A stretch of DNA of 18,351 nucleotides from DASZTU01 sp035493835 (GCA_035493835.1 DATJHO010000025.1:1-18351), one strand, 5' to 3'. Counted from the stretch's first letter, positions 6,551-14,400 are shown. The notes: generated by a model not told the origin, from the sequence alone. Program-made: numbers and translations.

Positions 6551-7669
6551 TCAGACCTTCGCCTCAACCTCTGTTTGTGCAGGGGCGGACCGCTTGCGCC
6601 CGCGGCCCGGCAGCAAGGCGCGCACGGCCCGGAGCAGCGGCCTTTCGACGAAGATGTGGGCGAGGACGCCAGCCCCCAACCCCAACGCCACCGCCAGGGT
6701 GACGAAGGCGAGAGGACCCAGGCTTTGCAGCGCCGGGCTCTTCTGGAACGCCGTGGCGAGCGCCGTCACGAAGAAGAAGTGGACGAGATAGATGGAATAG
6801 GAGGCGTCGCCGAGTCGCGCGAATTGCTGCATAGGTTTGTTGCGCTGCCAGAGCGGCTCGCTGGCGAGGAAGCCAACCACCACAAGGAAGGCGGGCAGTC
6901 CCACCTGGACGCCGCGGGGCATACCGCCCGGGAAAAGCAGGGCGATCAGCACCAATCCGACCAGGGCCAGCACAAGCCCTTGCCACGGCCGCAACCCAAT
7001 CCGGCGGACCACCGCAGCTGCGGCCATGCCGTAGAGGAACTCGATCATCATCAGATCGCTGAAGTAGTAGCCGAGCAGCGGCAGCCGCCCTTTGAACAGC
7101 GCGTTGACGATCAATGCGGCAACGATGATTCCGATCGCGAGCGCGAAGGGCGGACGCCGTACCACCAGGCAGAACGCCAGCAGGGTATAGAACGCAAACT
7201 CGAAGACGAGGGTCCAGCCCGGTGAGATCAGGGGATGCGGCCACAAGCCGGCCCCGAGCGGCATGAACAGTGCGCTCTTGAGCGCAAACAGCCAGTCGGC
7301 GCGTCCGAAAAACCACTCCGGCGCCACGAGGCCGCCGATGAAAGCGATAGCCGTTGCGAGCCAATAGAGCGGGGCGATCCGGGTGAAGCGCTGCAGCCAG
7401 AAGGCGCCCGGCTTCGAATCCGCCGTCAGGATGTGGACCATGATGAAGCCGGAGATGACGAAGAAGATATCGACGCCGGCTTCCATCCACGGCGCCCGCG
7501 GGAGCGGGGCAGGGTGAAACAGTACCACCTCGCGGTTCAGCGCATGGGTAATCACAACCAGCGCGGCCGCAATGAAGCGCAGCGCCTGGACGCCATATAG
7601 CGTGCCTTTTCCGTCCGCGTGTGGATCGCGCAAGGCGGGGTGTTCCGCTCTGATCGGCATAAATTGCAT
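6551..7669 (-). CDS. Acyltransferase family 3 membrane protein (372 aa)
   Basis: This is an integral inner-membrane O-acyltransferase of the ExoZ/OafA type, expected to acetylate or succinylate a surface polysaccharide or similar acceptor. Family marks from the N-terminus are LRFIAAALVVITHA with Arg31 and the conserved His42, GVDIFFVISGF (65-75), and FWLQRFTRIAPLYWL (90-104). About ten hydrophobic segments follow, with a short basic C-terminal tail. Start choice is uncertain: ATG 7669, ATG 7660 and TTG 7687 are all in frame and none has a strong ribosome site. It is divergent from the SIMPL gene. No polysaccharide genes are nearby, so the acceptor cannot be inferred. The stop is 95 bases from the FAH-fold gene start, so read-through into that gene is possible. 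Confidence 0.88.
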   Translation of the reverse strand: MQFMPIRAEHPALRDPHADGKGTLYGVQALRFIAAALVVITHALNREVVLFHPAPLPRAPWMEAGVDIFFVISGFIMVHILTADSKPGAFWLQRFTRIAPLYWLATAIAFIGGLVAPEWFFGRADWLFALKSALFMPLGAGLWPHPLISPGWTLVFEFAFYTLLAFCLVVRRPPFALAIGIIVAALIVNALFKGRLPLLGYYFSDLMMIEFLYGMAAAAVVRRIGLRPWQGLVLALVGLVLIALLFPGGMPRGVQVGLPAFLVVVGFLASEPLWQRNKPMQQFARLGDASYSIYLVHFFFVTALATAFQKSPALQSLGPLAFVTLAVALGLGAGVLAHIFVERPLLRAVRALLPGRGRKRSAPAQTEVEAKV

Positions 7670-7821
7670 TCTGAGCTGCAGCCCCAAGCCAAGGTCAACG
7701 GACTAACGCACTATCCAGCATAAAGTAGCAGCACTTTGACGAGCCTGCACTGTGAGCTACGCCGCATTAGTGACGTAATGGCTTGCAATTTCTGTGACAT
7801 TCGTCTGGGAGGAAATTCTGA

Positions 7822-8544
7822 ATGCACCGAATCTTGCCGGTCTTGTCGCTGGTCGTCCTTGCTTCGCTCGCTCCTCCCGCGATGGCGGAAGAGATCTCGC
7901 AAAAACCGACGATTTCAATTGAGGGCAAGGGGGAGGTCGTCGCGCCGCCCGATACCGCCGCCGTCACAGCTGGGGTGACCAGCGAAGGCAAGACCGCCCG
8001 CGAGGCGCTCGATGCCAACACCAAGGCGATGGCGAGCCTGATCGCGACCCTCAAGGCGGCCCAGATCGAGCCGCGGGACATCCAGACCGCGGGCTTTTCG
8101 GTCAACCCGCAATATGTCTACCCTGAAAAACCCGCCAATGGCGACGCGCCGCGGATCGTTGGGTACACCGTGCAGAACACGGTCAGCGTCAGGGTGCGCA
8201 AGCTCGACGAGCTCGGGCAAATCCTCGATGGCATGGTCAGCGCTGGCGGCAACACCGTCAATGGCGTGAGCTTTTCCGTGGACGATCCCAAAAAGCTGTT
8301 CGAGGAGGCGCGCAAGGCGGCCTTCGCCGACGCCGAGGACAAGGCGAAAACCTATGCCGATGCGGCCGGCGCCCGGCTTGGATCGGTCCTCTCCATCACT
8401 GAGGCGCAGGGCGTAAATCCGCCGCGGCCGGTCATGATGAAAGCGATGGCCCCGGCGGCAGGGGCGGCGCCCATCGAGGCCGGCCAACTCACCTTCGACA
8501 TCGATGTCTCCGTCGTCTGGGAACTCAGGACTGTGTCGAACTGA
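7822..8544 (+). CDS. Periplasmic SIMPL-domain (DUF541) protein (240 aa)
   Basis: This is an exported protein of the SIMPL family, whose members (BP26 of Brucella, YggE of E. coli) form periplasmic oligomers and have been linked to oxidative-stress tolerance. A signal peptide is clear at 1-22 (short basic start, hydrophobic core, cleavage after PPAMA). The domain covers almost all the rest: TISIEGKGEVVAPPDTAAVTAGV near the start, then RIVGYTVQNTVSVRVRKLDELGQILD in the middle and LTFDIDVSVVWEL at the end. The start is supported by GGGAGGAAA upstream. The following OmpA gene starts 199 bases later on the same strand, which suggests a shared envelope role but not necessarily one transcript. Confidence 0.93.
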   Translation: MHRILPVLSLVVLASLAPPAMAEEISQKPTISIEGKGEVVAPPDTAAVTAGVTSEGKTAREALDANTKAMASLIATLKAAQIEPRDIQTAGFSVNPQYVYPEKPANGDAPRIVGYTVQNTVSVRVRKLDELGQILDGMVSAGGNTVNGVSFSVDDPKKLFEEARKAAFADAEDKAKTYADAAGARLGSVLSITEAQGVNPPRPVMMKAMAPAAGAAPIEAGQLTFDIDVSVVWELRTVSN

Positions 8545-8743
8545 GCCGAACCGGCGTGTGACTAAAAGCGCACAGCCGCCGCCAGATGCATGCAGATCGT
8601 CGCAACCACGCCAGAATTCAAGCGTTTCTGACAACGCGCAACGAGAGTTGTTGCGGAAGAGAACCAAGACAAAGGCATTCAGGCGGCGTTCAGGAATAGA
8701 GCGCGATGCTTGCAGAAAAATGCCCATATCGGGAAGGATTCTT

Positions 8744-11116
8744 ATGATAGAGTTTCGACACTGGCCTGCAATGGCGCTGAGCCTGCTGTTTCTACTCTCG
8801 GCCCCGACTTTTACGCTGGCCCAGGACGCGCCGGCAGATAACGGCCAGGGCCGGGCCGCCCGCCACGCCCAGGGCAATGGCGGGCAGGGCGGCGGCGCGC
8901 AATTACCACAGGCCTGCGTCGATGCAGGCGCCACCAATCCCGCCGATTGCCGGGCCGTGCTCGGGCGCGGCAAAGGGCAGCCGGGGCGGAATCAGTCCCA
9001 GGAGAAGCCCCCGGCCCAGCCGGCGCAATTGGCTCAACCTGCCGCTCAGCCCCCTGCAGAACAGCCCGCGCAGCGCGGCCGCCGCGCCCAGGGCCAGGCA
9101 CCGGACCAGCAGCAGCCCGCACCAGGCGAGGGGCAAACCCGTGGTGGGCCGGGCAACCAGTTCGTCATGCGCAATCCCGCACAGTCGTCGCAGGAAGCGA
9201 CGCCGGCTGAAAATCCGCCGGCGAATGCGCCCGCGGCGCGGCGGAACGCCCCCTCGGCCCAGGAGGGCGATCAGACCCGCCGCCCCCGCCTGCCACGTGA
9301 GTGCGTAGCCGCGGGGATCACCACCCAGGCCGAATGCGACGCCCTCCGCGCCGGCAGTTCCAAGCCTAAGGTCGTGCAGAGCGAGCAACCTGCGCCCAAG
9401 CCGGCCGAACCAACAAAACCCGTTGCGGGTGAAGGCAATGGCAAGCCCGCTACGGCTCCCCAAAAGGGGAGGGGCCAGCCCACTGCCGGCGCCGACCAGC
9501 AGGGCCAGGCCCCGGAGGGCAGGTCGGCCGCGCCGCAGGCCGGCGCTCAGCAGCCCGCTCAACCCGGCAACGAGCCGCCCGCCGCTGCGGCCGGCCAGCC
9601 CGGTGCCGCTCCCGAGACGGCGGCACCTGGCCGTCGGCAGCAGACTGGTCGGCTGGATAGGGAATGCGTCGCGGCCGGGATCAAGACTCCGGCGCAGTGC
9701 GATGCCTTCCACGCCATCAATACGCAGCAGGGCAAGGCCAACCAGCCCGCCGCTGGCGCCGGCCAGCCGGGCCAGGCCCAAGGCGGCGCGCCTGCCCCTG
9801 CAGCTTCGACCGCGCAACAGCCGGTGGAAAACATTCCGAACCTGCCCAAGGGCGTGAGTCGGGATGAAGTTGCGCCGTTGTTCGACAGCGCCAAGGACCA
9901 GCAGGCTGGAAAGGGCTCCGCTGCCCAGCGCGGCGAACGGCAAGGCCAGGGCCGCCCGGCCCGCAACCTGCCGCCGCCGCAGGACGACAAGGCTGCCCAG
10001 TCCGATCTCGGACAGGTTAAGGTCAACCCGATCGACCAAGCCAAGGGCCAGGAGATCACGGCCGGTGCCGCGGCGCCGCAGATCCAGTTGCCGCCCAACG
10101 TCACCATCATCAACAACAACGGGCAGAACAATGCCGGCCCCGGCATGCAGAATGGCGGCCGGCAGCAGGACCGCTCACGCCCGGGCGAGTTCGGCCCCGG
10201 CGGCATGGCCGGCAACGGCCCCGATCACGGACGGCCCGGCGGGCCACGCGATAACCAGAACCCCATCGGGCTCGGGCTCGGCACGATCGTGCAGCTTGGC
10301 AACCAGATGATCATCCACAGCCCGGCGCAGGACCAGCGCCGCATCGGCGGCCGTCCGGACGACCGCACGAACTACGAGCGGCTGCCGGGTGGCAATTATC
10401 GCGAGACCATCCTTCGGCCGGACGGCGTCAGGGTCGTCACCATCTACAATCGCAACGGCGACATCCTTCGCCGCTCGCGCTTCGACCGGAACAACCGCGA
10501 AGTGGTGCTGGCCTATTTCGACTCCCAGCACGATCAGGATCTGCTCGACTGGCGTGATCCCGGCGACGAATTGCCACCGCTGCAGCTCGACATTCCGCCC
10601 GAGGACTATGTGCTCGATGCCGACAATGCCGACGAGCAACAGCTGCAGCAATTCTTCGCCCGGCCGCCGGTCGAGCACGTGCAGCGCCTCTATTCGATCG
10701 ATGAGGTCAAGCGCTCAGCCCGTATTCGCGACATGGTGCCCCGGCTCGAGATCGGCGACCTGACTTTCGATACCGGCGCCGCCACGATCGCCCAGGACCA
10801 GGTCGGAAACCTCGCCAATGTGGCGGACGCGATGGAGGCGCTGCTGGAAAAGAACCCGGCGGAGACCTTCCTCATCGAGGGCCACACCGACGCGGTGGGC
10901 TCGGCCATCTCCAACCTCTCGCTCTCCGACGAGCGCGCGGCAACGGTCGCCCAGGTTCTCACGGACTTTTACCACATCCCGCCGGAAAACCTGGCGACCC
11001 AGGGCTATGGCGAGAGTTTCCTCAAGATCCAGACCGATGGTTCCGAACGGATCAACCGCCGCGTCACCATCCGGCGGATCACGCCGCTGGTAACGATTGC
11101 CAACCAGAGCTACTGA
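8744..11116 (+). CDS. OmpA-family protein with three C-X10-C modules and Pro/Gln-rich linkers (790 aa)
   Basis: This exported outer-membrane or periplasmic protein probably anchors the envelope to peptidoglycan. The start ATG at 8744 follows an AAGGA site and gives a signal peptide ending at LSAPTFTLA (residue 26). The C-terminal OmpA-like domain (about 670-783) has the peptidoglycan-contact elements GHTD (713-716) and the N-x2-LS-x2-R pattern ending at Arg731. Between them lies about 500 residues of Pro/Gln/Ala/Gly-rich, probably disordered sequence holding three copies of a module with spacing C-X10-C: C58/C69, C187/C198 and C308/C319. The last two read RECVAAGI. A separate folded piece at about 530-590 (LRPDGVRVVTIYNRNGDILR) is of a type seen upstream of OmpA domains in Hyphomicrobiales. 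There is no beta-barrel. Base composition matches the neighbours. Confidence 0.9.
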   Translation: MIEFRHWPAMALSLLFLLSAPTFTLAQDAPADNGQGRAARHAQGNGGQGGGAQLPQACVDAGATNPADCRAVLGRGKGQPGRNQSQEKPPAQPAQLAQPAAQPPAEQPAQRGRRAQGQAPDQQQPAPGEGQTRGGPGNQFVMRNPAQSSQEATPAENPPANAPAARRNAPSAQEGDQTRRPRLPRECVAAGITTQAECDALRAGSSKPKVVQSEQPAPKPAEPTKPVAGEGNGKPATAPQKGRGQPTAGADQQGQAPEGRSAAPQAGAQQPAQPGNEPPAAAAGQPGAAPETAAPGRRQQTGRLDRECVAAGIKTPAQCDAFHAINTQQGKANQPAAGAGQPGQAQGGAPAPAASTAQQPVENIPNLPKGVSRDEVAPLFDSAKDQQAGKGSAAQRGERQGQGRPARNLPPPQDDKAAQSDLGQVKVNPIDQAKGQEITAGAAAPQIQLPPNVTIINNNGQNNAGPGMQNGGRQQDRSRPGEFGPGGMAGNGPDHGRPGGPRDNQNPIGLGLGTIVQLGNQMIIHSPAQDQRRIGGRPDDRTNYERLPGGNYRETILRPDGVRVVTIYNRNGDILRRSRFDRNNREVVLAYFDSQHDQDLLDWRDPGDELPPLQLDIPPEDYVLDADNADEQQLQQFFARPPVEHVQRLYSIDEVKRSARIRDMVPRLEIGDLTFDTGAATIAQDQVGNLANVADAMEALLEKNPAETFLIEGHTDAVGSAISNLSLSDERAATVAQVLTDFYHIPPENLATQGYGESFLKIQTDGSERINRRVTIRRITPLVTIANQSY

Positions 11117-11158
11117 GAAAAGCAGAGCCAGGGTTTGAAGCACACATCGCGCTTCCTT

Positions 11159-11272
11159 CGTCATGGCCGGGCTTGACCCGGCCACCCATGACGCCTCGCC
11201 AAGCCACTCTGCCTACTGGAAAGGCAGCATGGGTCCCGGGTCAAGCCCGGGGATGACGATGTGGCGAGGCGT
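11159..11272. repeat. Inverted repeat of the GGGCTTGACCC type
   Basis: Two facing copies of a GC-rich unit lie between the OmpA stop and the next terminator. The left arm (11159-11190) carries CGTCAT, then CCGGGCTTGACCCGG, then ACCCATG. The right arm (11227-11258) carries the same on the other strand, with small differences beside the core. Outside them, ACGCCTCGCCA (11191-11201) pairs with TGGCGAGGCGT (11262-11272). Each core is also self-complementary. Such units are common dispersed repeats in alphaproteobacterial genomes; this is recall, not a search. Confidence 0.7.
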
Positions 11273-11325
11273 GCGACCAAAGCCGACACCGTGATGGCAC
11301 CTCGCCCGTGCTCTCCTGATAAACG

Positions 11326-11363
11326 AAAGGGCCGGGAGCAATTCCCGGCCCTTTCTCATTTTG
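11326..11363. terminator. Bidirectional intrinsic terminator
   Basis: A perfect 12-bp stem, AAAGGGCCGGGA (11326-11337) with TCCCGGCCCTTT (11343-11354), encloses a 5-base loop. T-rich sequence follows on the plus strand (CTCATTTTG), and on the minus strand CGTTT follows the stem's own T run. It lies between convergent genes and can end both the OmpA transcript and the minus-strand membrane-protein transcript. Confidence 0.8.
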
Positions 11364-11379
11364 CGCTCGCGCGAAAAAT

Positions 11380-11883
11380 TCAGATCAGCACGCCCCAACT
11401 CGTCCTGAGGATTTCCCGGATAAGATGGATCACGAGGCCGAAACCGGTGGCCACCAGCGCCGCCTCGGCCAAAAGGATCAGCAGCGCGCCGATCCAGGCG
11501 AGGCGCGAAAGGACGAGACCGGCGCCGTCGCCCGTCCGCTTCGCGGCGCCGGCGCCGATCAGTCCGACGACGAAGGCGGCGAATGTCGGCAGCACCGGCA
11601 CGACGAAGCCGAACAGCAGGCAACCGACGGCAACGACGCCGAGCAGCGCCGAATTGGACTGGTCGATGCTTGGTCGCGCCGGGGCACTGGGCCCGGCGAT
11701 CGCGGGCAGGGGATAGATCTCGCGGGCAAAGTCGCCGCTCGGCACATAATCGACGGCCATGCCGACCATGGCGGGCGCGGCAACCCGCCACTCGGCAAGG
11801 GCAAATTGATAGCGGCTGCCATCGTCGCCGAGGATCAACCCTCCGCCCGCATTGTTGCCGACCTGCAAGATCTGTCCCTGCAT
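11380..11883 (-). CDS. Membrane protein with small N-terminal beta domain (167 aa)
   Basis: This is an unnamed inner-membrane protein. Residues 1-58 (MQGQILQVG, LILGDDGSRYQFALAEW, VGMAVDYVPSGD, REIYPL) look like a small OB-like beta domain, seen in other bacteria at the front of short membrane proteins. Three hydrophobic segments follow at about 79-98, 99-113 and 128-154, separated by a basic KR loop. The start at 11883 is chosen from the GGAG seven bases upstream; a longer reading overlaps the regulator gene. It sits 94 bases downstream of an ArsR-type regulator on the same strand, so that regulator may control it. A strong terminator follows. Function is unknown. Confidence 0.7.
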   Translation of the reverse strand: MQGQILQVGNNAGGGLILGDDGSRYQFALAEWRVAAPAMVGMAVDYVPSGDFAREIYPLPAIAGPSAPARPSIDQSNSALLGVVAVGCLLFGFVVPVLPTFAAFVVGLIGAGAAKRTGDGAGLVLSRLAWIGALLILLAEAALVATGFGLVIHLIREILRTSWGVLI

Positions 11884-11977
11884 CAATGTCTCCGTCCCAT
11901 GCGCCTGTACATTTCGATGCGCTCGCATGGACAACAATGCTGTCGATACCAAGGCGCGCCCCTGGCAATGCCCGACT

Positions 11978-12301
11978 TCAGTCTCTGTTGCCCTCCGCCG
12001 GCAGGGCGGCCAGCACGTCGAGCGGCAGGGCGTCGAATTCCCGCAGCCAGCGCATGGCCACAGCATTGATGGGCACGGGGTTGAGGAAGTGCAGCTTTTC
12101 CCGTCCGCGGCGGCGCGCCACCACGAGGTTGGCTGCCTCAAGGACCTTGAGGTGCTTGGTCACGGCCTGCCGGGTGATGTCGAGGCCATCGCAGAGTTCG
12201 CTCAGCGTGAGCCCATTCTCGACCCGCAGGCGATCGAGCAGCCGCCTGCGACTGCTATCGCCGAGCGCGGAAAACACCAATTCCCGATCGAGACCGCTCA
12301 T
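11978..12301 (-). CDS. ArsR-family winged-helix regulator (107 aa)
   Basis: This is a small dimeric transcription regulator. The recognition helix-turn-helix is LSELCDGLDITRQAVTKHLK followed by VLEAANL (about 34-60), with the wing at VVARRRGREKLHFLN (61-75). No cysteine cluster typical of metal-sensing ArsR/SmtB members is visible, so it more likely belongs to the non-metal group often paired with SRPBCC proteins, although no such partner is present. The ATG at 12301 gives the usual family length, with GGAAGG just upstream; the open frame continues about 46 residues further but that part does not look like family sequence. Likely targets are its own promoter and the downstream membrane protein. 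Confidence 0.85.
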   Translation of the reverse strand: MSGLDRELVFSALGDSSRRRLLDRLRVENGLTLSELCDGLDITRQAVTKHLKVLEAANLVVARRRGREKLHFLNPVPINAVAMRWLREFDALPLDVLAALPAEGNRD

Positions 12302-12538
12302 TGCCCTTCCGTCCAGGGCCGCATCGGCGGCCCCGCCCCCCAAAGCACTTGTCGTGCGCCCGACATATTGCGCGGAATCATGCTCGCCCATCAACGCCGC
12401 GCGATAGCCAACTCCCAGCCAAAGCAGCCAGATCGCCATATCACCGCCACGAGTTGATGCCGCGATGAGTGGTAAAGTCCGTTTCGGCTATTTGCCTCGA
12501 GTGACCAAGTGAGGGGCCAAGTGGGGCAGACATTTATA
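12302..12538. other. Intergenic region between divergent genes
   Basis: Between the ArsR start and the EcfG-type promoter I see no gene. It must hold the regulator's promoter on the minus strand, but no clear -35/-10 pair stands out. The minus-strand open frame at 12302-12439 is an unsupported extension of the regulator gene. Confidence 0.4.
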
Positions 12539-12563
12539 GGAACGATTCACAGAGCGTCACGTT
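12539..12563 (+). promoter_or_regulatory. EcfG-type general stress response promoter
   Basis: GGAAC at 12539-12543 and CGTT at 12560-12563 are separated by exactly 16 bases. This matches the consensus GGAAC-N16/17-CGTT of the alphaproteobacterial general stress sigma factor EcfG/SigT, which is released by the PhyR-NepR partner switch. Transcription would begin around 12570, giving a leader of about 30 bases before the ATG at 12600. I found no second match with correct spacing in the window. Confidence 0.75.
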
Positions 12564-12599
12564 TCTTCAGCTACGGCACTCGAACCTAGGAGCTAGATC

Positions 12600-13016
12600 A
12601 TGGCTATGCATGACCGTGATAGCGATTATAACGCCGATGGCAGCCGCAAAAATGTCTACACCCGCAACGCCAATACATCCGCGGGCTGGATTATCGGCGC
12701 CATTATTGTTGCAGCCTTGATTATCATTGCGTATTTCGTTTTCGCGGGTCGCTCGACATCACCGACCACCAGCACGTCGCCGTCGGTGACGACGACCGCT
12801 CCGTCCAGCTCGGGTCCGTCCGGCAGCAACCCGACGCCGAGCACGCCCAATACTACCACGACACCCTCGACCATGACCCCGGCGACCCCGGCTCCCTCGG
12901 GGAGCACAACGGCGCCCTCGACGCCATCAACCCCGGCTCCGGCAGCCACTCCTCCAGCCGCCACTCCGCCGGCTTCTACGCCGTCGACGCCGGCCCCGGC
13001 CACCACGACTCCGTAA
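12600..13016 (+). CDS. Membrane-anchored Pro/Thr/Ser-rich protein (138 aa)
   Basis: This protein has a charged N-terminus (1-27), one transmembrane segment (about 29-49, GWIIGAIIVAALIIIAYFVF) and a roughly 88-residue tail made almost only of Pro, Thr, Ser and Ala in PSTP/PATP-like runs. With the Arg at 51 after the segment and a polar N-terminus, topology cannot be decided firmly; an outward, wall-spanning tail is plausible. AGGAG lies eight bases before the ATG. Its promoter is the EcfG-type element at 12539, so it is probably induced by osmotic, desiccation or stationary-phase stress. A strong terminator follows, making it a single-gene unit. Low complexity prevents a family assignment. Confidence 0.8.
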   Translation: MAMHDRDSDYNADGSRKNVYTRNANTSAGWIIGAIIVAALIIIAYFVFAGRSTSPTTSTSPSVTTTAPSSSGPSGSNPTPSTPNTTTTPSTMTPATPAPSGSTTAPSTPSTPAPAATPPAATPPASTPSTPAPATTTP

Positions 13017-13050
13017 GCCCACGCCTCAGCTCCTCCCTCTGAGGCATGCT

Positions 13051-13075
13051 GCCCCGGCTTCGCGCCGGGGCTTTT
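13051..13075 (+). terminator. Intrinsic terminator
   Basis: GCCCCGGC (13051-13058) pairs perfectly with GCCGGGGC (13064-13071) around a TTCGC loop, followed by TTTT. It ends the transcript of the Pro/Thr/Ser-rich gene. A weaker stem, CCTCAG/CTGAGG (13024-13044), precedes it. Confidence 0.85.
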
Positions 13076-13181
13076 CTGTTCCGGATCCCGGCGGCCGGTC
13101 ACATCGGTGTGCCGCCTTGCTTCCGGGCGGGCTGCGCCCGATTTAGCGGGCAATCACCGCCTGTCAGTCATGGAGCAACAG

Positions 13182-14276
13182 ATGCAGCTCGGCCTTTTCT
13201 CCTTCGCCGAAAACACCCCCGATCCGGAAACGGGAGTGCTCCAGTCGCCTGCCGACCGGCTCAAGGATCTGCTGGAGGAAATCGAGCTCGCCGACCAACT
13301 GGGTCTCGGCTATTTCGGCCTCGGCGAGCACCACCGCCCCGATTTCACCGCCTCGGCCCCCATCACCATTCTCGCCGCCGCCGCCGCGCGGACGAAAAAC
13401 ATTCGCCTCTCCACCGCCGTTACGGTTTTGAGCTCGGACGATCCGATCCGGGTCTATCAGCAGTTCTCCACCCTCGACCTGCTGTCCAATGGGCGCGCCG
13501 AGATCATGGCCGGCCGTGGCTCCTTCATCGAGAGCTTTCCGCTGTTTGGCTACGATATCAGCGACTACGATGCGCTGTTCGACGAAAAGCTCCATGAGCT
13601 GCTGGCCATCCGCGAGGGCGGCAAGGTGAACTGGCCCGGATCGGAGCACACCAAGCCTATTCCCGGCATCGAGATCTTTCCTAAGCCGATCCAGCAGCCG
13701 CTCCCGCTCTGGATCGCCGTCGGCGGAACGCCCAATTCCGTGGCACGCGCGGCCTATTACAACCTGCCGCTGATGATCGCGATCATCGGCGGCAATCCCC
13801 AGCAGTTCCAGCCCCTCGTCAAGCTCTACCGCGCTACGGCAGCCAAGGCGGGGCACGATCCTGCAAAGCTCCCCATCGGCATCTCGTCGCACGGCTTCAT
13901 CGCCGAAAATTCGCAGGACGCGATCGACATCGCCTTCCCCGCCCATCACGCGGTCATGGCCCGGATCGGCCAGGAGCGCGGCTGGCGCCCCGGCGGCAAG
14001 GCGGAATTCGAGGCCGGCGCCCGGCCGGAAGGCGCCTATTTCATGGGCTCGCCGCAGCAGGTGATCGACAAGATCCTGGCGCAGCACGAATGGTTCAAGC
14101 ACGACCGCTTCGGCCTGCAATTGTCGGTGGGCACCCTGCCGCATGACAAGATCATGAAATCGATCGAACTGTTCGGCACGGTGGTGAAGCCGGCGATCGA
14201 CAAGGCCCTCGGCCCCTCGATGACGCCGGCGCTCGAGGCTTTGCTCAAGGGCGACGGGCCGACGGTTACCGCCTAG
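13182..14276 (+). CDS. LLM-class (luciferase-like) flavin-dependent oxidoreductase (364 aa)
   Basis: This soluble TIM-barrel flavoprotein of the bacterial-luciferase superfamily is expected to use reduced FMN or F420 for oxygenation or reduction of a small molecule. Family marks are an N-terminal strand MQLGLFSFAE, EIELADQLGLGYFGLGEHHRPDF with the characteristic GEHH (about 42-65), the substrate-strand region TKNIRLSTAVTVLSSDDPIRVYQQ (80-103) and GRAEIMAGRGS (112-122). The ATG at 13182 is preferred because GGAG sits six bases before it; an upstream ATG at 13170 contains that GGAG just after it and has no site of its own. It stands alone between a terminator and an inverted repeat, so context gives no substrate. 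Confidence 0.92.
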   Translation: MQLGLFSFAENTPDPETGVLQSPADRLKDLLEEIELADQLGLGYFGLGEHHRPDFTASAPITILAAAAARTKNIRLSTAVTVLSSDDPIRVYQQFSTLDLLSNGRAEIMAGRGSFIESFPLFGYDISDYDALFDEKLHELLAIREGGKVNWPGSEHTKPIPGIEIFPKPIQQPLPLWIAVGGTPNSVARAAYYNLPLMIAIIGGNPQQFQPLVKLYRATAAKAGHDPAKLPIGISSHGFIAENSQDAIDIAFPAHHAVMARIGQERGWRPGGKAEFEAGARPEGAYFMGSPQQVIDKILAQHEWFKHDRFGLQLSVGTLPHDKIMKSIELFGTVVKPAIDKALGPSMTPALEALLKGDGPTVTA

Positions 14277-14300
14277 TGCATGATCCAGTTATGCCGAATC

Positions 14301-14400
14301 AACAAAGATTCCCGCCCTTGCGGGAATGACGTCGTCGGTGTGGCACAGAGATCGGCGCGTAAACGCTCGGGTCATTCCCGCAAAGGCGGGAATCTTTGTT
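14301..14400. repeat. Facing hairpin repeats, 30-base arms with one mismatch
   Basis: The arm at 14301-14330 and the arm at 14371-14400 are reverse complements at 29 of 30 positions, separated by 40 bases. Each arm is itself a hairpin, ATTCCCGC-N4-GCGGGAAT, with a tail reading CTTTGTT outward. Because each tail is T-rich when read outward, the right arm can terminate plus-strand transcripts (the LLM gene) and the left arm minus-strand transcripts (the 73-aa gene). The unit type recurs at 5196-5272. Confidence 0.8.

Noticed and set aside
8903..10039. Long minus-strand open frame opposite the OmpA gene
   Set aside because: Arises from GC-rich, repetitive Pro/Gln/Ala codons of the OmpA linker; low-complexity Gly/Leu/Arg sequence without a start site.
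12302..12439. Extension of the ArsR protein by 46 residues to an upstream start
   Set aside because: Extra sequence is not family-like, and ATG 12301 gives the normal length with its own site.
14301..14400. Repeated arms considered as a CRISPR array
   Set aside because: Only two copies in inverted orientation, each self-complementary, with no regular spacers or cas genes.
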